A stretch of DNA of 64,000 nt, from NCBI GenBank assembly GCA_945876035.1, contig CAMCMU010000018.1:1-64000 (forward strand). The letters run 5' to 3'. Under the pieces are notes generated by a model. The model worked only from the letters and a program-made list of their open reading frames with translations. It was not told the DNA's origin and made no database searches. Source of the stretch: Schlesneria paludicola DSM 18645 (GTDB lineage: Bacteria; Planctomycetota; Planctomycetia; Planctomycetales; Planctomycetaceae). This document shows, piece by piece, positions 18,764 to 27,956 of the stretch (position 1 is its first letter; each line of letters starts with the position of its first letter). Both the position numbers and the translations under genes were made by a program.

Positions 18764-19376
18764 TAACGAGTCTAAAAGCCCAGTGGAATCGGAGTGCCGT
18801 TGGCTCGATGCGGATCTGATGAATTCATTCTCTGTGTTCGGAGTGAGGATCACTTCCTGTTTAAGTGCCTTCCACTTGGGATCGAATTTTACACAGGTCT
18901 GTTTCACGTGGACGAAGATCATGTCCGCAGTGACTCGTACCACAGTAGGGCCTCGCTCTAAAAGCGGTGACAGAATTTTCCATGTTTTGAATGCCAATAC
19001 GCGTCGACTTATTACTCGTGCCGCAACGGATGCTCTTACTCCGCGTCCGACGTTTTCTGCTGGCTCGTCTGACTCCCGCAGGTCGTCAAGCGAGCCAACT
19101 CTTTAGGGGGCTTTAGGTCGAGATCATCGGCTGACGCCAAGCATTGCAGTTCGTGCCACTGTTGCAGATCCTTCAGGAATTCAGCGCAGGGGGCGGTCCA
19201 AGGCCTGCCGTCCTGAACACGCGATCTCGATCTGTCTTGGCCCGTCACTGAGTGGCGTACCAAAAGAGCGGGAACTCGGAATCCGGTGAGATGCGTGCCT
19301 TGTCCCTCAAGCGTGGCCTTGCGGGTGTGCAACATCCTCTCGATATGCTTTAATGATGCCCCGTTTATTGGGCTTT
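18764..19376. other. Intergenic region before tRNA, no firm gene
   Basis: 613 bp. Two minus-strand frames look partly protein-like: 19036-19335 (99 codons) and an open stretch reading VRVTADMIFVHVKQTC... on 18770-19100. They overlap, lack good ribosome sites and have no recognised motif. They may be remnants of a lost gene. A weak promoter-like TTGCGG...TATGCT pair lies at 19319-19348, just ahead of the tRNA. Confidence 0.3.
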
Positions 19377-19449
19377 GGGACCGTAGCTCAACGGTCAGAG
19401 CAGAGGACTCATAATCCTTTGGTTCGGGGTTCGAATCCCCGCGGTCCCA
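19377..19449 (+). tRNA. tRNA with CAT anticodon (Met or Ile2)
   Basis: 73 nt fold as a cloverleaf: acceptor GGGACCG / CGGTCCC, D-arm GCTC...AGAGC, anticodon stem GAGGA / TCCTT with loop CTCATAA (anticodon CAT), T-arm CGGGG-TTCGAAT-CCCCG and discriminator A. The 3' CCA is not encoded. The CAT anticodon can be elongator Met, initiator Met or lysidine-modified Ile. The paired first base pair argues against initiator. A decayed integrase lies 113 bp downstream on the other strand. Confidence 0.95.
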
Positions 19450-19562
19450 CTTAATAATGTAAAGGTTTACGTTGATTTCGCCAACGTCGTTAAAACCCGT
19501 TTCATGTTGGTTTCATATCCAGTTTTTTGAATTCACGTCCCTTTCATGTCCACGGCCTGATT

Positions 19563-20216
19563 TCATCCCGTGTGGCCGATGCGGGAAATTTGAGGGACGA
19601 ACAGCCTGTGAACCGTCGTGTTCAACCTTTCCGCCATGTTGACGTAACCTTGCGTTGTCGTGAGTGACTGATGTTGCCTCAATGATTGCAACTCAATGAG
19701 ATTCATCCCCGCCGCATTGACGGTCGCGAATCCTCGCCTCAGATCGTGAAACCCGTACCATCGCCCTTCTTTCCCGCCCTTGGGCTTGGGCAATCCGTCT
19801 TCGAGGACTGCCGCCGTTTGGATGCGTCCAAACTCGCTCCAAAGCGTTCGGCTGTGTTCGTTCCAAGGAAACGTCAAAGGGTTGAAACTTGCCGCCAACG
19901 GTTGCAGACGTTCAACCGCGAACGGAAGAAGCTGAATCAACGGGTCACCCCGCCCCTTATTCGCGTCCACGCTAGTCAGGATCGTTGCTCGCTTGAGCTC
20001 GATCTCTTGGCGTTCCAACTCCAACGTCTGCCCGATACCTCATTGCGTCATGTCGAGCATGATCAAGAGTCCGCGCCACCATTCGCCAGCCGAGACGATC
20101 AGAATTCCGCTCAGGATCGTTGCCAGGTGCTCGAGCGTGACACGGGTTTGTCCACTTTTGTTAAGGCTTGAACAACCGTCTCCGCGGAACGTTCTCGATG
20201 AGGGCCTAGTGAGCCA
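19563..20216 (-). pseudogene. Tyrosine recombinase (integrase), C-terminal half, with premature stop
   Basis: The frame reads from 20216, through an in-frame TGA at 20040-20042, to the stop at 19563. Before the stop it reads WWRGLLIMLDMTQ, and after it GIGQTLELERQEIELKRATI. Together these align to the start of the catalytic domain, where relatives have W-R-x-LL-x-x-YDTGxRIGELLALRWxDID. Further on, YGFHDLRRGFATVNAAGM (HxxR box), LRQHQSLTTTQGYVNMAERL (His/Tyr region with the nucleophile Tyr in GYVNMAE) are clear. The N-terminal core-binding domain is not recognisable upstream. It points toward the tRNA gene at 19377-19449, the usual arrangement of an element integrated at a tRNA 3' end. It is non-functional as written. 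Confidence 0.82.
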
Positions 20217-20903
20217 CTAGATATCACGCAATTCACGTTTGGTCTCGTCGATCGTCAGACATCTGCCAGTACGAGATGTCCCTGTTTTTCGCGGTATCAT
20301 CGCCAGAAAAATCCACAACCCACGATGAATGCATAAGTCGCCAGCATGGCTGGAGCAAAAGCGATTTCGGCAGGAATTGTGCACCCGAGTCGCGGTCCGA
20401 CCGTGATTCCCAAGTCGCTTCAGAAGATCAATGACAGGGACTTCGTTGCGAGGGAATCGCGTGCACGTCCTTTCGGTAAAATGATTGAGAGGCATTCCGT
20501 AACAGGATTGAGAGACTTTGCAGAGTTCGATGAGTTGCCTGACGAACAAGTCCGGTCACGTCCGATGCCGGAGGCTTGTTCGGCGGATCGTCGTGACGTT
20601 TTTCAGGCAAGTCGATTGCGAAAATCGGTTCTTCAACCGGTTCTCAATCCTCTCGCCAACGTTGATCTGTTCACCGTCTCTCGCTCATAAAGAGGCATGC
20701 CAGCGTAGACAATACGAGGACGGCACACGTGTTGGTAGCCGGCCTGCATTTACTCCACCTCAAGGAAATCAGCCCTCTGAATCAGACTGGGCACACTCCG
20801 CCACGCGAGGTTTCGGTGTCGTCAAAATTCAGAAGTCACCGAAAACGAAGTCGTCGGGACAATTATTCCGAGTCCCTGCATTTTCGTTCCGACAGGCAAA
20901 TCG
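20217..20903. other. Non-coding or decayed DNA beyond the integrase remnant
   Basis: 687 bp with only short overlapping frames on both strands and no recognised domain. It most likely belongs to the decayed integrated element marked by the integrase remnant. No second copy of the tRNA 3' end was found here by eye. Confidence 0.35.
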
Positions 20904-22115
20904 CTATGCGGCGCGCCGATGATGATTTGGATTGGAAACGTGCAATTCTCGGCAGATCATCACTAAAGATTCAATCACGCGGCTCTGATCAGCAATCGGA
21001 AGTTCAGGATAGCTTGGCAAAGCCAAGACTTCTTTTGATGCAGCTTCCGCTTGGGGGAATTGGCCCTCGCAATAGCCCAAATGCTTAAAACACGTTTGCA
21101 AATGAAGCGGTTTTGGATAGTACACCGCACAACCGATTTGTCGGGCTTTCAATTGTTGCATCACGTGATCACGTTGTCCGTGCTTGACGCGAATGCAGTA
21201 CTGGTTGAAAACGTGTCGTAGGTGAGGCTGTGTTTTTGGAACAGAGATGGCGTCGAGAATGTTTTCTTGGAGAAATAATTCTCCGTAACGTCGGGCGTTT
21301 TCTTGTCGGGCCGTCGTCCAGTCGTCCAGTCGTTTCAATTTGAGTCGCAACACCACCGCTTGCAGAGCATCCAAACGACTGTTCATACCCAGTTCAAGAT
21401 GTTCGTATTGTCCCGCATCTCCATGAACCCGCAGTCGTTTGAGTTTTTTCACGAGTTCAGGATCATCTGTCGTCATCATCCCACCGTCGCCTGCGCCACC
21501 GAGATTTTTCGTCGGGAAAAAGCTAAAGCAACCGACGTTGCCCAGAACTCCAGTACGCCGACCATGGAACTCCGCACCAATTGCCTGGCAGGCATCTTCA
21601 ACGACGTAGAGCCCGTATTTCTGCGCTAGTCGCCATATCGGCTCCATGTCGCAGCATTGCCCAAACAGATGCACCGGCATGATTGCCTTCGTGTTTGGAG
21701 TGATGGCTTCTTCAATCGCATCAACATCGAGATTGAAACTTTCAGGATCAATATCGACAAAGACCGGAGTCCCTCCCGTTCGGCAGATCGAACTTGCCGT
21801 CGCGAAGAACGAAAACGGAGAGGTAATGACTTCGTCTCCCTCGCCGATATTTAATGCTTGAAGGGCAATGATTAATGCGTCTGTTCCTGAGTTGCAGGCG
21901 ACCGCGAAGCGTGCATCGCAATACGTGGCGATTTCATCCTCAAAGGCGACGACTTCCTCGCCCAAAATAAATTTTTGTTCGGTGAGAACTTTTTCCACCG
22001 CCCCCAAGACTTCGGCAGACATTGCCTGAAATTGTGGGACGAGGTCGATGAAAGGGATCGGCTTGTTGGCCGTCGCCAAGTTTTCGGTATTCGCCACAGT
22101 TAATTTGAACGTCAT
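20904..22115 (-). CDS. DegT/DnrJ/EryC1-family sugar aminotransferase
   Basis: 403 residues from ATG 22115 (AAGGAA 7 nt upstream; ATG 22133 is in frame without a ribosome site). It is PLP-dependent and probably aminates a keto-sugar nucleotide. Family features: FIDLVPQF at the start, ACNSGTDALIIALQAL, VITSPFSFFATASSI, FVDIDPESFNLD, VHLFGQCCDMEPI, VVEDACQAIGAEF, CFSFFPTKNLGGAGDGGM (PLP lysine in PTKNLG), GMNSRLDALQAVVL and YYPKPLHLQTCF near the end. Closest subgroup by eye is WbpE/PglE-like. It is divergent from the FlaA1/CapD-type dehydratase at 22665; the two together could make an amino-sugar nucleotide for cell-surface glycans. The final NPNHHRRAA tail is not conserved. Confidence 0.93.
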   Translation of the reverse strand: MTFKLTVANTENLATANKPIPFIDLVPQFQAMSAEVLGAVEKVLTEQKFILGEEVVAFEDEIATYCDARFAVACNSGTDALIIALQALNIGEGDEVITSPFSFFATASSICRTGGTPVFVDIDPESFNLDVDAIEEAITPNTKAIMPVHLFGQCCDMEPIWRLAQKYGLYVVEDACQAIGAEFHGRRTGVLGNVGCFSFFPTKNLGGAGDGGMMTTDDPELVKKLKRLRVHGDAGQYEHLELGMNSRLDALQAVVLRLKLKRLDDWTTARQENARRYGELFLQENILDAISVPKTQPHLRHVFNQYCIRVKHGQRDHVMQQLKARQIGCAVYYPKPLHLQTCFKHLGYCEGQFPQAEAASKEVLALPSYPELPIADQSRVIESLVMICRELHVSNPNHHRRAA

Positions 22116-22664
22116 TTGCGATTCCTTTCGCATCCGAGCATGTTCTGAATGCCGTCAGTTTACGAGATTTGCAGGAGTTTTTTCGTTCGTTCGAGGCCCC
22201 ACATGTTCCCGTAAAGATCACAGAGGGATCGAACGTGCGGAAATCTAAGAACGGTTGTCCGGTCTGTCAATACGTTGTCTCCGCAGGGAATGAGCCGGCT
22301 GGATTGGACTGATATGGACACTCTTTTGCCGATCAGATACAGACGCATTCTTGTTTGGAGAACACAATTCACGTCTACGAGGAACCGCCAGCAGTCGCGA
22401 AACTTCGAGCGTTTCTGCATTCGTGGCGTTCCCGCACATTGGAGAGTTTTGAGGGGATACCGAAACACTCCAAAAACAAGTATCGCCGGATTTGCTGCCG
22501 ATTTGATGGAAACTTCGCAAAAAACACTTGATGTTGAGTTTTTTGTCGTGGGGGCGTTTAAATCGATGTACCACCCGAGCAGACATGTTCCATAACCATT
22601 TTCCGCAGAACGTTTTTTTCGGATCATGACGCCTCGGCTTCACTCATTTGTCGAAATGTAATTT
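22116..22664. other. Divergent intergenic region, no gene seen
   Basis: 549 bp between the minus-strand aminotransferase and the plus-strand nucleotide-sugar dehydratase. Short frames on both strands are not convincing. Promoters for both genes should lie here; no operator or riboswitch was recognised. Confidence 0.45.
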
Positions 22665-24527
22665 ATGAAGTATCGACTGTTGATCACACTGCCGATTTAC
22701 GCAACATTGTATGTTTCTAGTTTGGCCGTGGCTTTCAATCTGCGATTTGATCTGCAAATGTCTGGTGAACCACTGTTTGAGTTCACCGTATGGCTACCGA
22801 TTATCGTGGCCATCAAATGCGTTCTGTTTGCTGCCGCACGGGAATGGAATCGACTGCATCGATATTCGTCATTGGTCGACGTGGTCTACGCCGCTGTCGT
22901 GTCGTCGTTAGCATCCCTCCTGATCTACGGATTGAACTCCCTCGAGTGGGTTTCGCCTTGGCTTCATCGATCGATTATTTTGATTGATTGGGGGACAACA
23001 ATTCTTGCTACTTTGGTGTTGAGGTCGGTGATTCGAGTCTGGATTGAGCAGGCCAATCCGACCAAGTTACGAAAGACGAAGCGAGCCTTGATCTATGGTG
23101 CTGACCAGGCCTCTGTGGCAATGCTTCGTTCGATTCGAGTCTCCGTCCCAGAATTTAATGTTGTCGGGATGATTGACGAAACAGAAGTCAAAGCCAGATC
23201 ATTCGCGGGCGGTGTGCGTGTGTTTTCGATGTCCAAGGGTTTGGCCTGGATCGCCCACAAATCGTCCGCACGATATCTGTTAATTCCCAATTGCGTTCCC
23301 GGCGCCATTGTCCGCGAGTTGTTTCGTAACTGCCAAACATCCGGCATCAAACCCTATGTCATTCCCGCACTCGGCGACATCGTCGATGGTCGCGTTAAAT
23401 TGACGCTCAGTGATATCACGATTTCGGATCTCTTGCGACGCGCACCGACGCGACTCGATATGGCCGGAATCGCAGAATATATCGAAAGCCGGACCGTGGT
23501 TGTGACAGGCGCGGCCGGTAGCATCGGATCAGAACTCTGTCGCCAAATTATTGGCTTCCAGCCCGCAAAAATAATTCTGATCGATCATTCCGAGTTTGGG
23601 ATGTTTCAAATTGAGCAAGAGTTTGCATCCATTGACGTGGGAGAGGTGGACGTGCATTACGTCATTGCGGATATCAATGACCAAGTGACCATGGGACGAG
23701 TTTTGGGGCAGCATCTGCCTGAAATCATGTTTCACGCCGCAGCCTACAAGCATGTTCCGTTAATGGAGCAAAATGCCCAGATTGCGATACGGAACAATAT
23801 TCTTGGTACCAAATCGGCGGTGGACCTTGCCGACAGGTTTGGCGTCGAGCGTTTCGTGATGATTTCGACCGATAAGGCCGTTCGCCCAACGAGCGTTATG
23901 GGATCAACAAAACTTGTCGCAGAAAAGTACTTACAGGCCGTATCCACTTATTCAAAAACCCAATTTATCACCGTGCGCTTCGGCAACGTTCTGAACTCGG
24001 CCGGTAGCGTGGTACCCACATTCCATCGCCAGATTTTGGACGGTGGTCCGCTGACGGTGACACATCCCGAGATGACCCGGTTCTTCATGACCATACCAGA
24101 AGCCGTGCAACTCGTCCTTCAGGCGGGCGCGGTGGGCGAATCAGGACAGGTTTTAATTCTCGACATGGGCGAACCCGTCAAGATTGTGGAACTCGCCAAA
24201 GACATGATCAATCTGTGCGGGTTACGTTATCCGGAAGACATCGAGATCACGTTCACCGGTCTGCGTCCCGGTGAAAAGATGTATGAAGAACTGTTCTATG
24301 GTAATGAACAACATGCGAAAAAAGTTCACGATAAGATCTTCTGTGCGGACGGTGAACCCATTCAACCGAACCTTGTGAAAGTGCACGTATCACAACTCGA
24401 ACACGCCACTCACGCCACTCTGAGCGAGGCCAAAAGGGTGCTTGCCGATATCGTCCATCAGTATGTCACAACCAGCGAAGGCACAATGAGAACGTCGTCG
24501 CCCGCCAAGGTGCGTAAGGCGGCCTGA
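22665..24527 (+). CDS. Membrane nucleotide-sugar 4,6-dehydratase, FlaA1/WbpM/CapD type
   Basis: 620 residues. The N-terminal 115 residues have four hydrophobic segments (LLITLPIYATLYVSSLAVAF, FTVWLPIIVAIKCVLFAAA, VVYAAVVSSLASLLIYGL, IILIDWGTTILATLVL). A first Rossmann region follows (KRALIYGADQASVAML, about 140-260). The catalytic SDR domain begins at VVTGAAGSIGSELCRQI (GxxGxxG), with FHAAAYKHVPLMEQN and ISTDKAVRPTSVMGSTK. In this class Ser-Met-Lys replaces the usual Ser-Tyr-Lys, and TSVMGSTK fits. RFGNVLNSAGSVVPTF and LRPGEKMYEEL complete the match. It converts a UDP-N-acetylhexosamine to a 4-keto-6-deoxy sugar at the membrane, the step before an aminotransferase like that of the divergent neighbour. 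Confidence 0.93.
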   Translation: MKYRLLITLPIYATLYVSSLAVAFNLRFDLQMSGEPLFEFTVWLPIIVAIKCVLFAAAREWNRLHRYSSLVDVVYAAVVSSLASLLIYGLNSLEWVSPWLHRSIILIDWGTTILATLVLRSVIRVWIEQANPTKLRKTKRALIYGADQASVAMLRSIRVSVPEFNVVGMIDETEVKARSFAGGVRVFSMSKGLAWIAHKSSARYLLIPNCVPGAIVRELFRNCQTSGIKPYVIPALGDIVDGRVKLTLSDITISDLLRRAPTRLDMAGIAEYIESRTVVVTGAAGSIGSELCRQIIGFQPAKIILIDHSEFGMFQIEQEFASIDVGEVDVHYVIADINDQVTMGRVLGQHLPEIMFHAAAYKHVPLMEQNAQIAIRNNILGTKSAVDLADRFGVERFVMISTDKAVRPTSVMGSTKLVAEKYLQAVSTYSKTQFITVRFGNVLNSAGSVVPTFHRQILDGGPLTVTHPEMTRFFMTIPEAVQLVLQAGAVGESGQVLILDMGEPVKIVELAKDMINLCGLRYPEDIEITFTGLRPGEKMYEELFYGNEQHAKKVHDKIFCADGEPIQPNLVKVHVSQLEHATHATLSEAKRVLADIVHQYVTTSEGTMRTSSPAKVRKAA

Positions 24528-24641
24528 GATCCTCATTGGTATGGCACGCATCAACGTCGACGGAAGTGGCGGATCCTCATCCAGGATGACCGACTCCACG
24601 ACCACCACAAAATGTCCGACATCGACTCCAGCGATGTCTCA

Positions 24642-26093
24642 TTAGCCGTAGAGTTCACGGATTGGCTTTCCGGTGGCCAGGGGCCATGGACGTCCGGAAT
24701 TGTCGGTGTAGTGTTGTGACGGATCGATACCTAACGCCGCAAAAATTGTCGCCGCAATGTCTCCCGGAAAGTAAGGATTCGTTTCGGGATAGGCGGCGAT
24801 TCGGTCGGAAACGCCGACGATGTGGCCGCGTTTGACGCCGGCACCAGCCATGACGATTGAGTAAGTCGCGGCCCAGTGCTTCCGGCCGGGAGTGCTTCCC
24901 GCGAATTTCGGTTCGAGGGCTACTTGCGGGGCGCGGCCGAACTCACCCATGCAAATCACCAACGTCGACTCGAGTAAACCGCTTCGGTCAAGATCTTCAA
25001 GAAGGGCAGAAAAACAGATGTCAAATCGTGGTAGTAAATGCTGTTTCATGGCATAGAAAATGTCGTTGTGAGTGTCCCACCCATAACGCTCGGTTTCCTG
25101 CGGTGACAGATCTTGTCCCCGCGAACTGTGACTCAGGAAAACGGTGATTAACGGGACACCCGCTTCAACGAGCCGTTTCGCAAGCAAACACGCCTGCCCT
25201 GCGCGAAAGCGGCCGTACCGATCTCGCACGGTGTCCGACTCCTGCGACAAATCGAAGGAGTCACGATAGCGAGGGGAATCCAAAAGGGAACGCGCCTGCC
25301 GATAGAGTTCGTTCCATTCACCGGTGCTTCGATTCGCAGCAAACCGCCAGCGAGCTCGGTCAATCGCGTCGAGCAGCGACGTGCGCGATGATTGCCGGGG
25401 GATCGGCAGGTCGGGCTGCGGATCCAAGCCGGTGAAACTCGTCGTCGAATCCGTGACGTCACCGAGGATCAGTGGCTCATGCTGCCGCCCAAGAAAACCA
25501 CCGTACTGACCGGGTGAGGGCAACTCCGGAATGAGTAACGGACCATTGATATTCACGGCCGAGTACGGGAAACGCTCCGACGGCCGAACTCGCGGCAAGA
25601 TGGCACCCAGAGTCGGTGCATCGTCACTGTGAGGAAGTGGATTCGACGTTTTCTGCGGATGAAACTGACCTGTCAGCGACAGATACGTCGCCGAACCGTG
25701 GTCTAGGTCATCGTGCGACATGGTGCGTATGATCGTGTACAGATGCGCCAAACGGGCCAACCGCGGCATGTGCTCGCAGACTCGTACCCCCGGCAAGGAT
25801 GTCGCGATTGACTGAAACTCACCCCGAATCCCTTGGGGCGCGTTAGGCTTGGGGTCCCATGTGTCGAGTTGGCTTTGTCCACCGCTGGCATATAACACAA
25901 TCACCGACTTGGCCTGCCCAAATCCCGATTGTCTCGATGGAGATCCCGCCGGTTCTGTTGCTTTTGTTTGTGTCCCGCCAGACCATATCTGTGCCGCCAA
26001 CCCGCAACTACTCAACCCACCAATACGCAACCAGTCACGCCGAGAGAGCCGAGGCGACCAAGAGCGAGGATCAATGGCAAACGGCAGCGACAT
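24642..26093 (-). CDS. DUF1501 family protein, Tat-exported
   Basis: 483 residues from ATG 26093. A twin-arginine signal is present (LSRRDWLRIGGLSSCGLAAQ, about residues 16-35). DUF1501 belongs to the alkaline-phosphatase/sulfatase-like fold; here SVIVLYASGGQSQLDTWDPKP, RTMSHDDLDHGSATYLSLTG, PLITVFLSHSSRGQD, GWDTHNDIFYAMKQHLLPRFD, VICMGEFGRAPQV and AGRKHW-like TPGRKHWAATYSIVMAGAGVKRGHIVG are visible. The family is greatly expanded in planctomycetes, usually beside a DUF1549/DUF1553 gene; none is adjacent here, so this copy stands alone. Substrate and function are unknown. Confidence 0.93.
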   Translation of the reverse strand: MSLPFAIDPRSWSPRLSRRDWLRIGGLSSCGLAAQIWSGGTQTKATEPAGSPSRQSGFGQAKSVIVLYASGGQSQLDTWDPKPNAPQGIRGEFQSIATSLPGVRVCEHMPRLARLAHLYTIIRTMSHDDLDHGSATYLSLTGQFHPQKTSNPLPHSDDAPTLGAILPRVRPSERFPYSAVNINGPLLIPELPSPGQYGGFLGRQHEPLILGDVTDSTTSFTGLDPQPDLPIPRQSSRTSLLDAIDRARWRFAANRSTGEWNELYRQARSLLDSPRYRDSFDLSQESDTVRDRYGRFRAGQACLLAKRLVEAGVPLITVFLSHSSRGQDLSPQETERYGWDTHNDIFYAMKQHLLPRFDICFSALLEDLDRSGLLESTLVICMGEFGRAPQVALEPKFAGSTPGRKHWAATYSIVMAGAGVKRGHIVGVSDRIAAYPETNPYFPGDIAATIFAALGIDPSQHYTDNSGRPWPLATGKPIRELYG

Positions 26094-26547
26094 CGAAAAT
26101 TTTCCGAATACATAGGACAGCCGCGGAGTTCATCAGGCACATCCACGTTCAGGACCGCGACCCCCAATCATACCAACTCACAATCGATGGTGATATTAAT
26201 TTTTGTCGCGCCGAACAGATCGTGTCGGAAGGGAGTGGTCTTCTGATCCGATTCCGTGCAACAGGATACCGTATGGACGCGACGCATGGGCAGACTGTGA
26301 CACCAGCGGCTGGCCCGTGTTGTCGGCGTTTTTTGTGGCGGGCGGCGCCCATCTGGTCGAGCGGCTCGAGACGGCCTGAAGCTCGACGATCTTCATCGAG
26401 AACCCGAAGTACGATCGATCTCAACTCCGACGGATCACCACAAAACAACGATGCCATTGTGGGCTGTTACTGTTGTTTTCGGTTCTCTGATCTGTCTGAA
26501 TGACCGTTCGGCTTGAATATTGAATAAAAACCCGAGTGGAATCTGAC
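26094..26547. other. Divergent intergenic region, no gene seen
   Basis: 454 bp between the DUF1501 gene and the class V aminotransferase. Long frames crossing it on the plus strand are extensions of shadows of the DUF1501 gene. No RNA gene or repeat was recognised. Confidence 0.4.
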
Positions 26548-27837
26548 ATGTCCCATGCGGAGTTACTAACCGTTACCGGTCGCAAGGCATGGTCGATCTC
26601 TGATGATCTGACGTACCTCAATCACGGATCGTTTGGACCGGCATCTCGTGTGGTGCAGGCGGTGCGTGAAGAATGGTCGCGCCGGCTGAACTCTAACCCG
26701 ATGGATTTTTTTCTGCGAGTCATGGAACCGGCATTGGATGAGGCTGCAATTTCACTGGGTCAACTGATTGGGGCCGATGGGCGGGACCTTGTCTTCGTGG
26801 AGAACGCCACCGTTGCCATGAATGTCGTGGCTCAATCCTTGCCGCTCAGTCCCGGTGATGAGGTCTTGCTCAATGACCATGAATATGGAGCCGTATTTCG
26901 TATTTGGCGTCATGCGTGCGCGCAGACCGGTGCCCAAATCGTTTCGCCGAGGTTAGGTAGAAAATTCGATGAGGCATTTGGTCTGGAACGGGGAGGCGCG
27001 GTGATCGCTCGGTTTGAATCAGCGTCGGACATTATCACGCCAATTCTTGATGCGATTACGGCGCGGACAAAACTGATCGTTATCAGTCATGTCACGTCGC
27101 CGACAGGGATTGTGTTTCCTGTGGCAGAGATTTGTCGGGCGGCTCGCGAGCGGAAGATCCCCGTCTGCGTCGATGGGCCGCATGCGATTGGCATGCGCGC
27201 AGTCAACCTGCGGTCGATCGACTGTGATTTTTACTGCGCCAGTCTGCACAAGTGGCTGAGCGCTCCGTTTGGTTCAGGATTTTTGTTCGTGTGTCGTCCG
27301 TGGCAAAGTAAGCTAAAGCCACATCTCGTCAGTTGGGGGCGCAGTCTTGGAGGCCGAGCCGCGCGTTGGCAAGACGATTTGAACTGGCTTGGTACACGTG
27401 ACCCGAGTCCGTTTCTGGCTGTGCCAGCGGCGATCGAATTCTTGGAACGAATCGGCATCGAGACCTTTCGAAAGCAAACGCATGATCTCGCTCAATATGC
27501 GAGACATCGAATGGAGGCGACGCTTGGCCAAGTCGCGACAATCCCGGACTCCGCAGATTGGTATGGCTCAATGATCGCAATTCCGTTGGTGGAAAAAAGA
27601 GGTCCGATTGCGTCACGTGGGGGGCAGCAAAAGATTCGGCAGCGACAGAGGATGCCCCCCAACGCCACTCCACCGTTGCAGCAATGGCTCTGGGATCACT
27701 ACCGGATTGTGGTCCCTGTGACGGAGTGCCACGGCCAACGTTATCTCCGGATCTCGTGCCATCTTTACAATACAAAATCGGACATCGACCTGCTGGCAGA
27801 TGCCCTCAGAGAACACGACGCGTTCGCCATTTCTTGA
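26548..27837 (+). CDS. Class V aminotransferase (isopenicillin-N-epimerase/cysteine-desulfurase-like)
   Basis: 429 residues from ATG 26548 (GTG 26536 also in frame). PLP enzyme of fold type I: YLNHGSFGPASRVVQ (N-terminal substrate loop typical of the isopenicillin N epimerase branch), VENATVAMNVVAQSL, VLLNDHEYGAVFRIWRH, LIVISHVTSPTGIVFPV, VCVDGPHAIGMRAV (Asp binding the PLP ring nitrogen) and CASLHKWLSAPFGSGFLFV (PLP lysine). The C-terminal YLRISCHLYNTKSDIDLLADAL is conserved in this group. Reaction could be epimerisation, desulfuration or transamination; the sequence does not decide. It is a single gene convergent with the GlmU-like gene. Confidence 0.9.
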   Translation: MSHAELLTVTGRKAWSISDDLTYLNHGSFGPASRVVQAVREEWSRRLNSNPMDFFLRVMEPALDEAAISLGQLIGADGRDLVFVENATVAMNVVAQSLPLSPGDEVLLNDHEYGAVFRIWRHACAQTGAQIVSPRLGRKFDEAFGLERGGAVIARFESASDIITPILDAITARTKLIVISHVTSPTGIVFPVAEICRAARERKIPVCVDGPHAIGMRAVNLRSIDCDFYCASLHKWLSAPFGSGFLFVCRPWQSKLKPHLVSWGRSLGGRAARWQDDLNWLGTRDPSPFLAVPAAIEFLERIGIETFRKQTHDLAQYARHRMEATLGQVATIPDSADWYGSMIAIPLVEKRGPIASRGGQQKIRQRQRMPPNATPPLQQWLWDHYRIVVPVTECHGQRYLRISCHLYNTKSDIDLLADALREHDAFAIS

Positions 27838-27956
27838 AACGGCTTTCGCAGGCGCACGGCCGGTGACGTTCGAAGAACTTCCAGCGTGTCATCGGACGGA
27901 TCACGCCATCCATCGGGCTTCGATTCTGATCGGAGACGGATGCCGATTGAAACAGG

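Noticed and set aside
25859-26503. 214-codon plus-strand frame over the DUF1501 start
   Set aside because: Its first part is antisense to the Tat signal and start of the DUF1501 protein; composition is that of a shadow.
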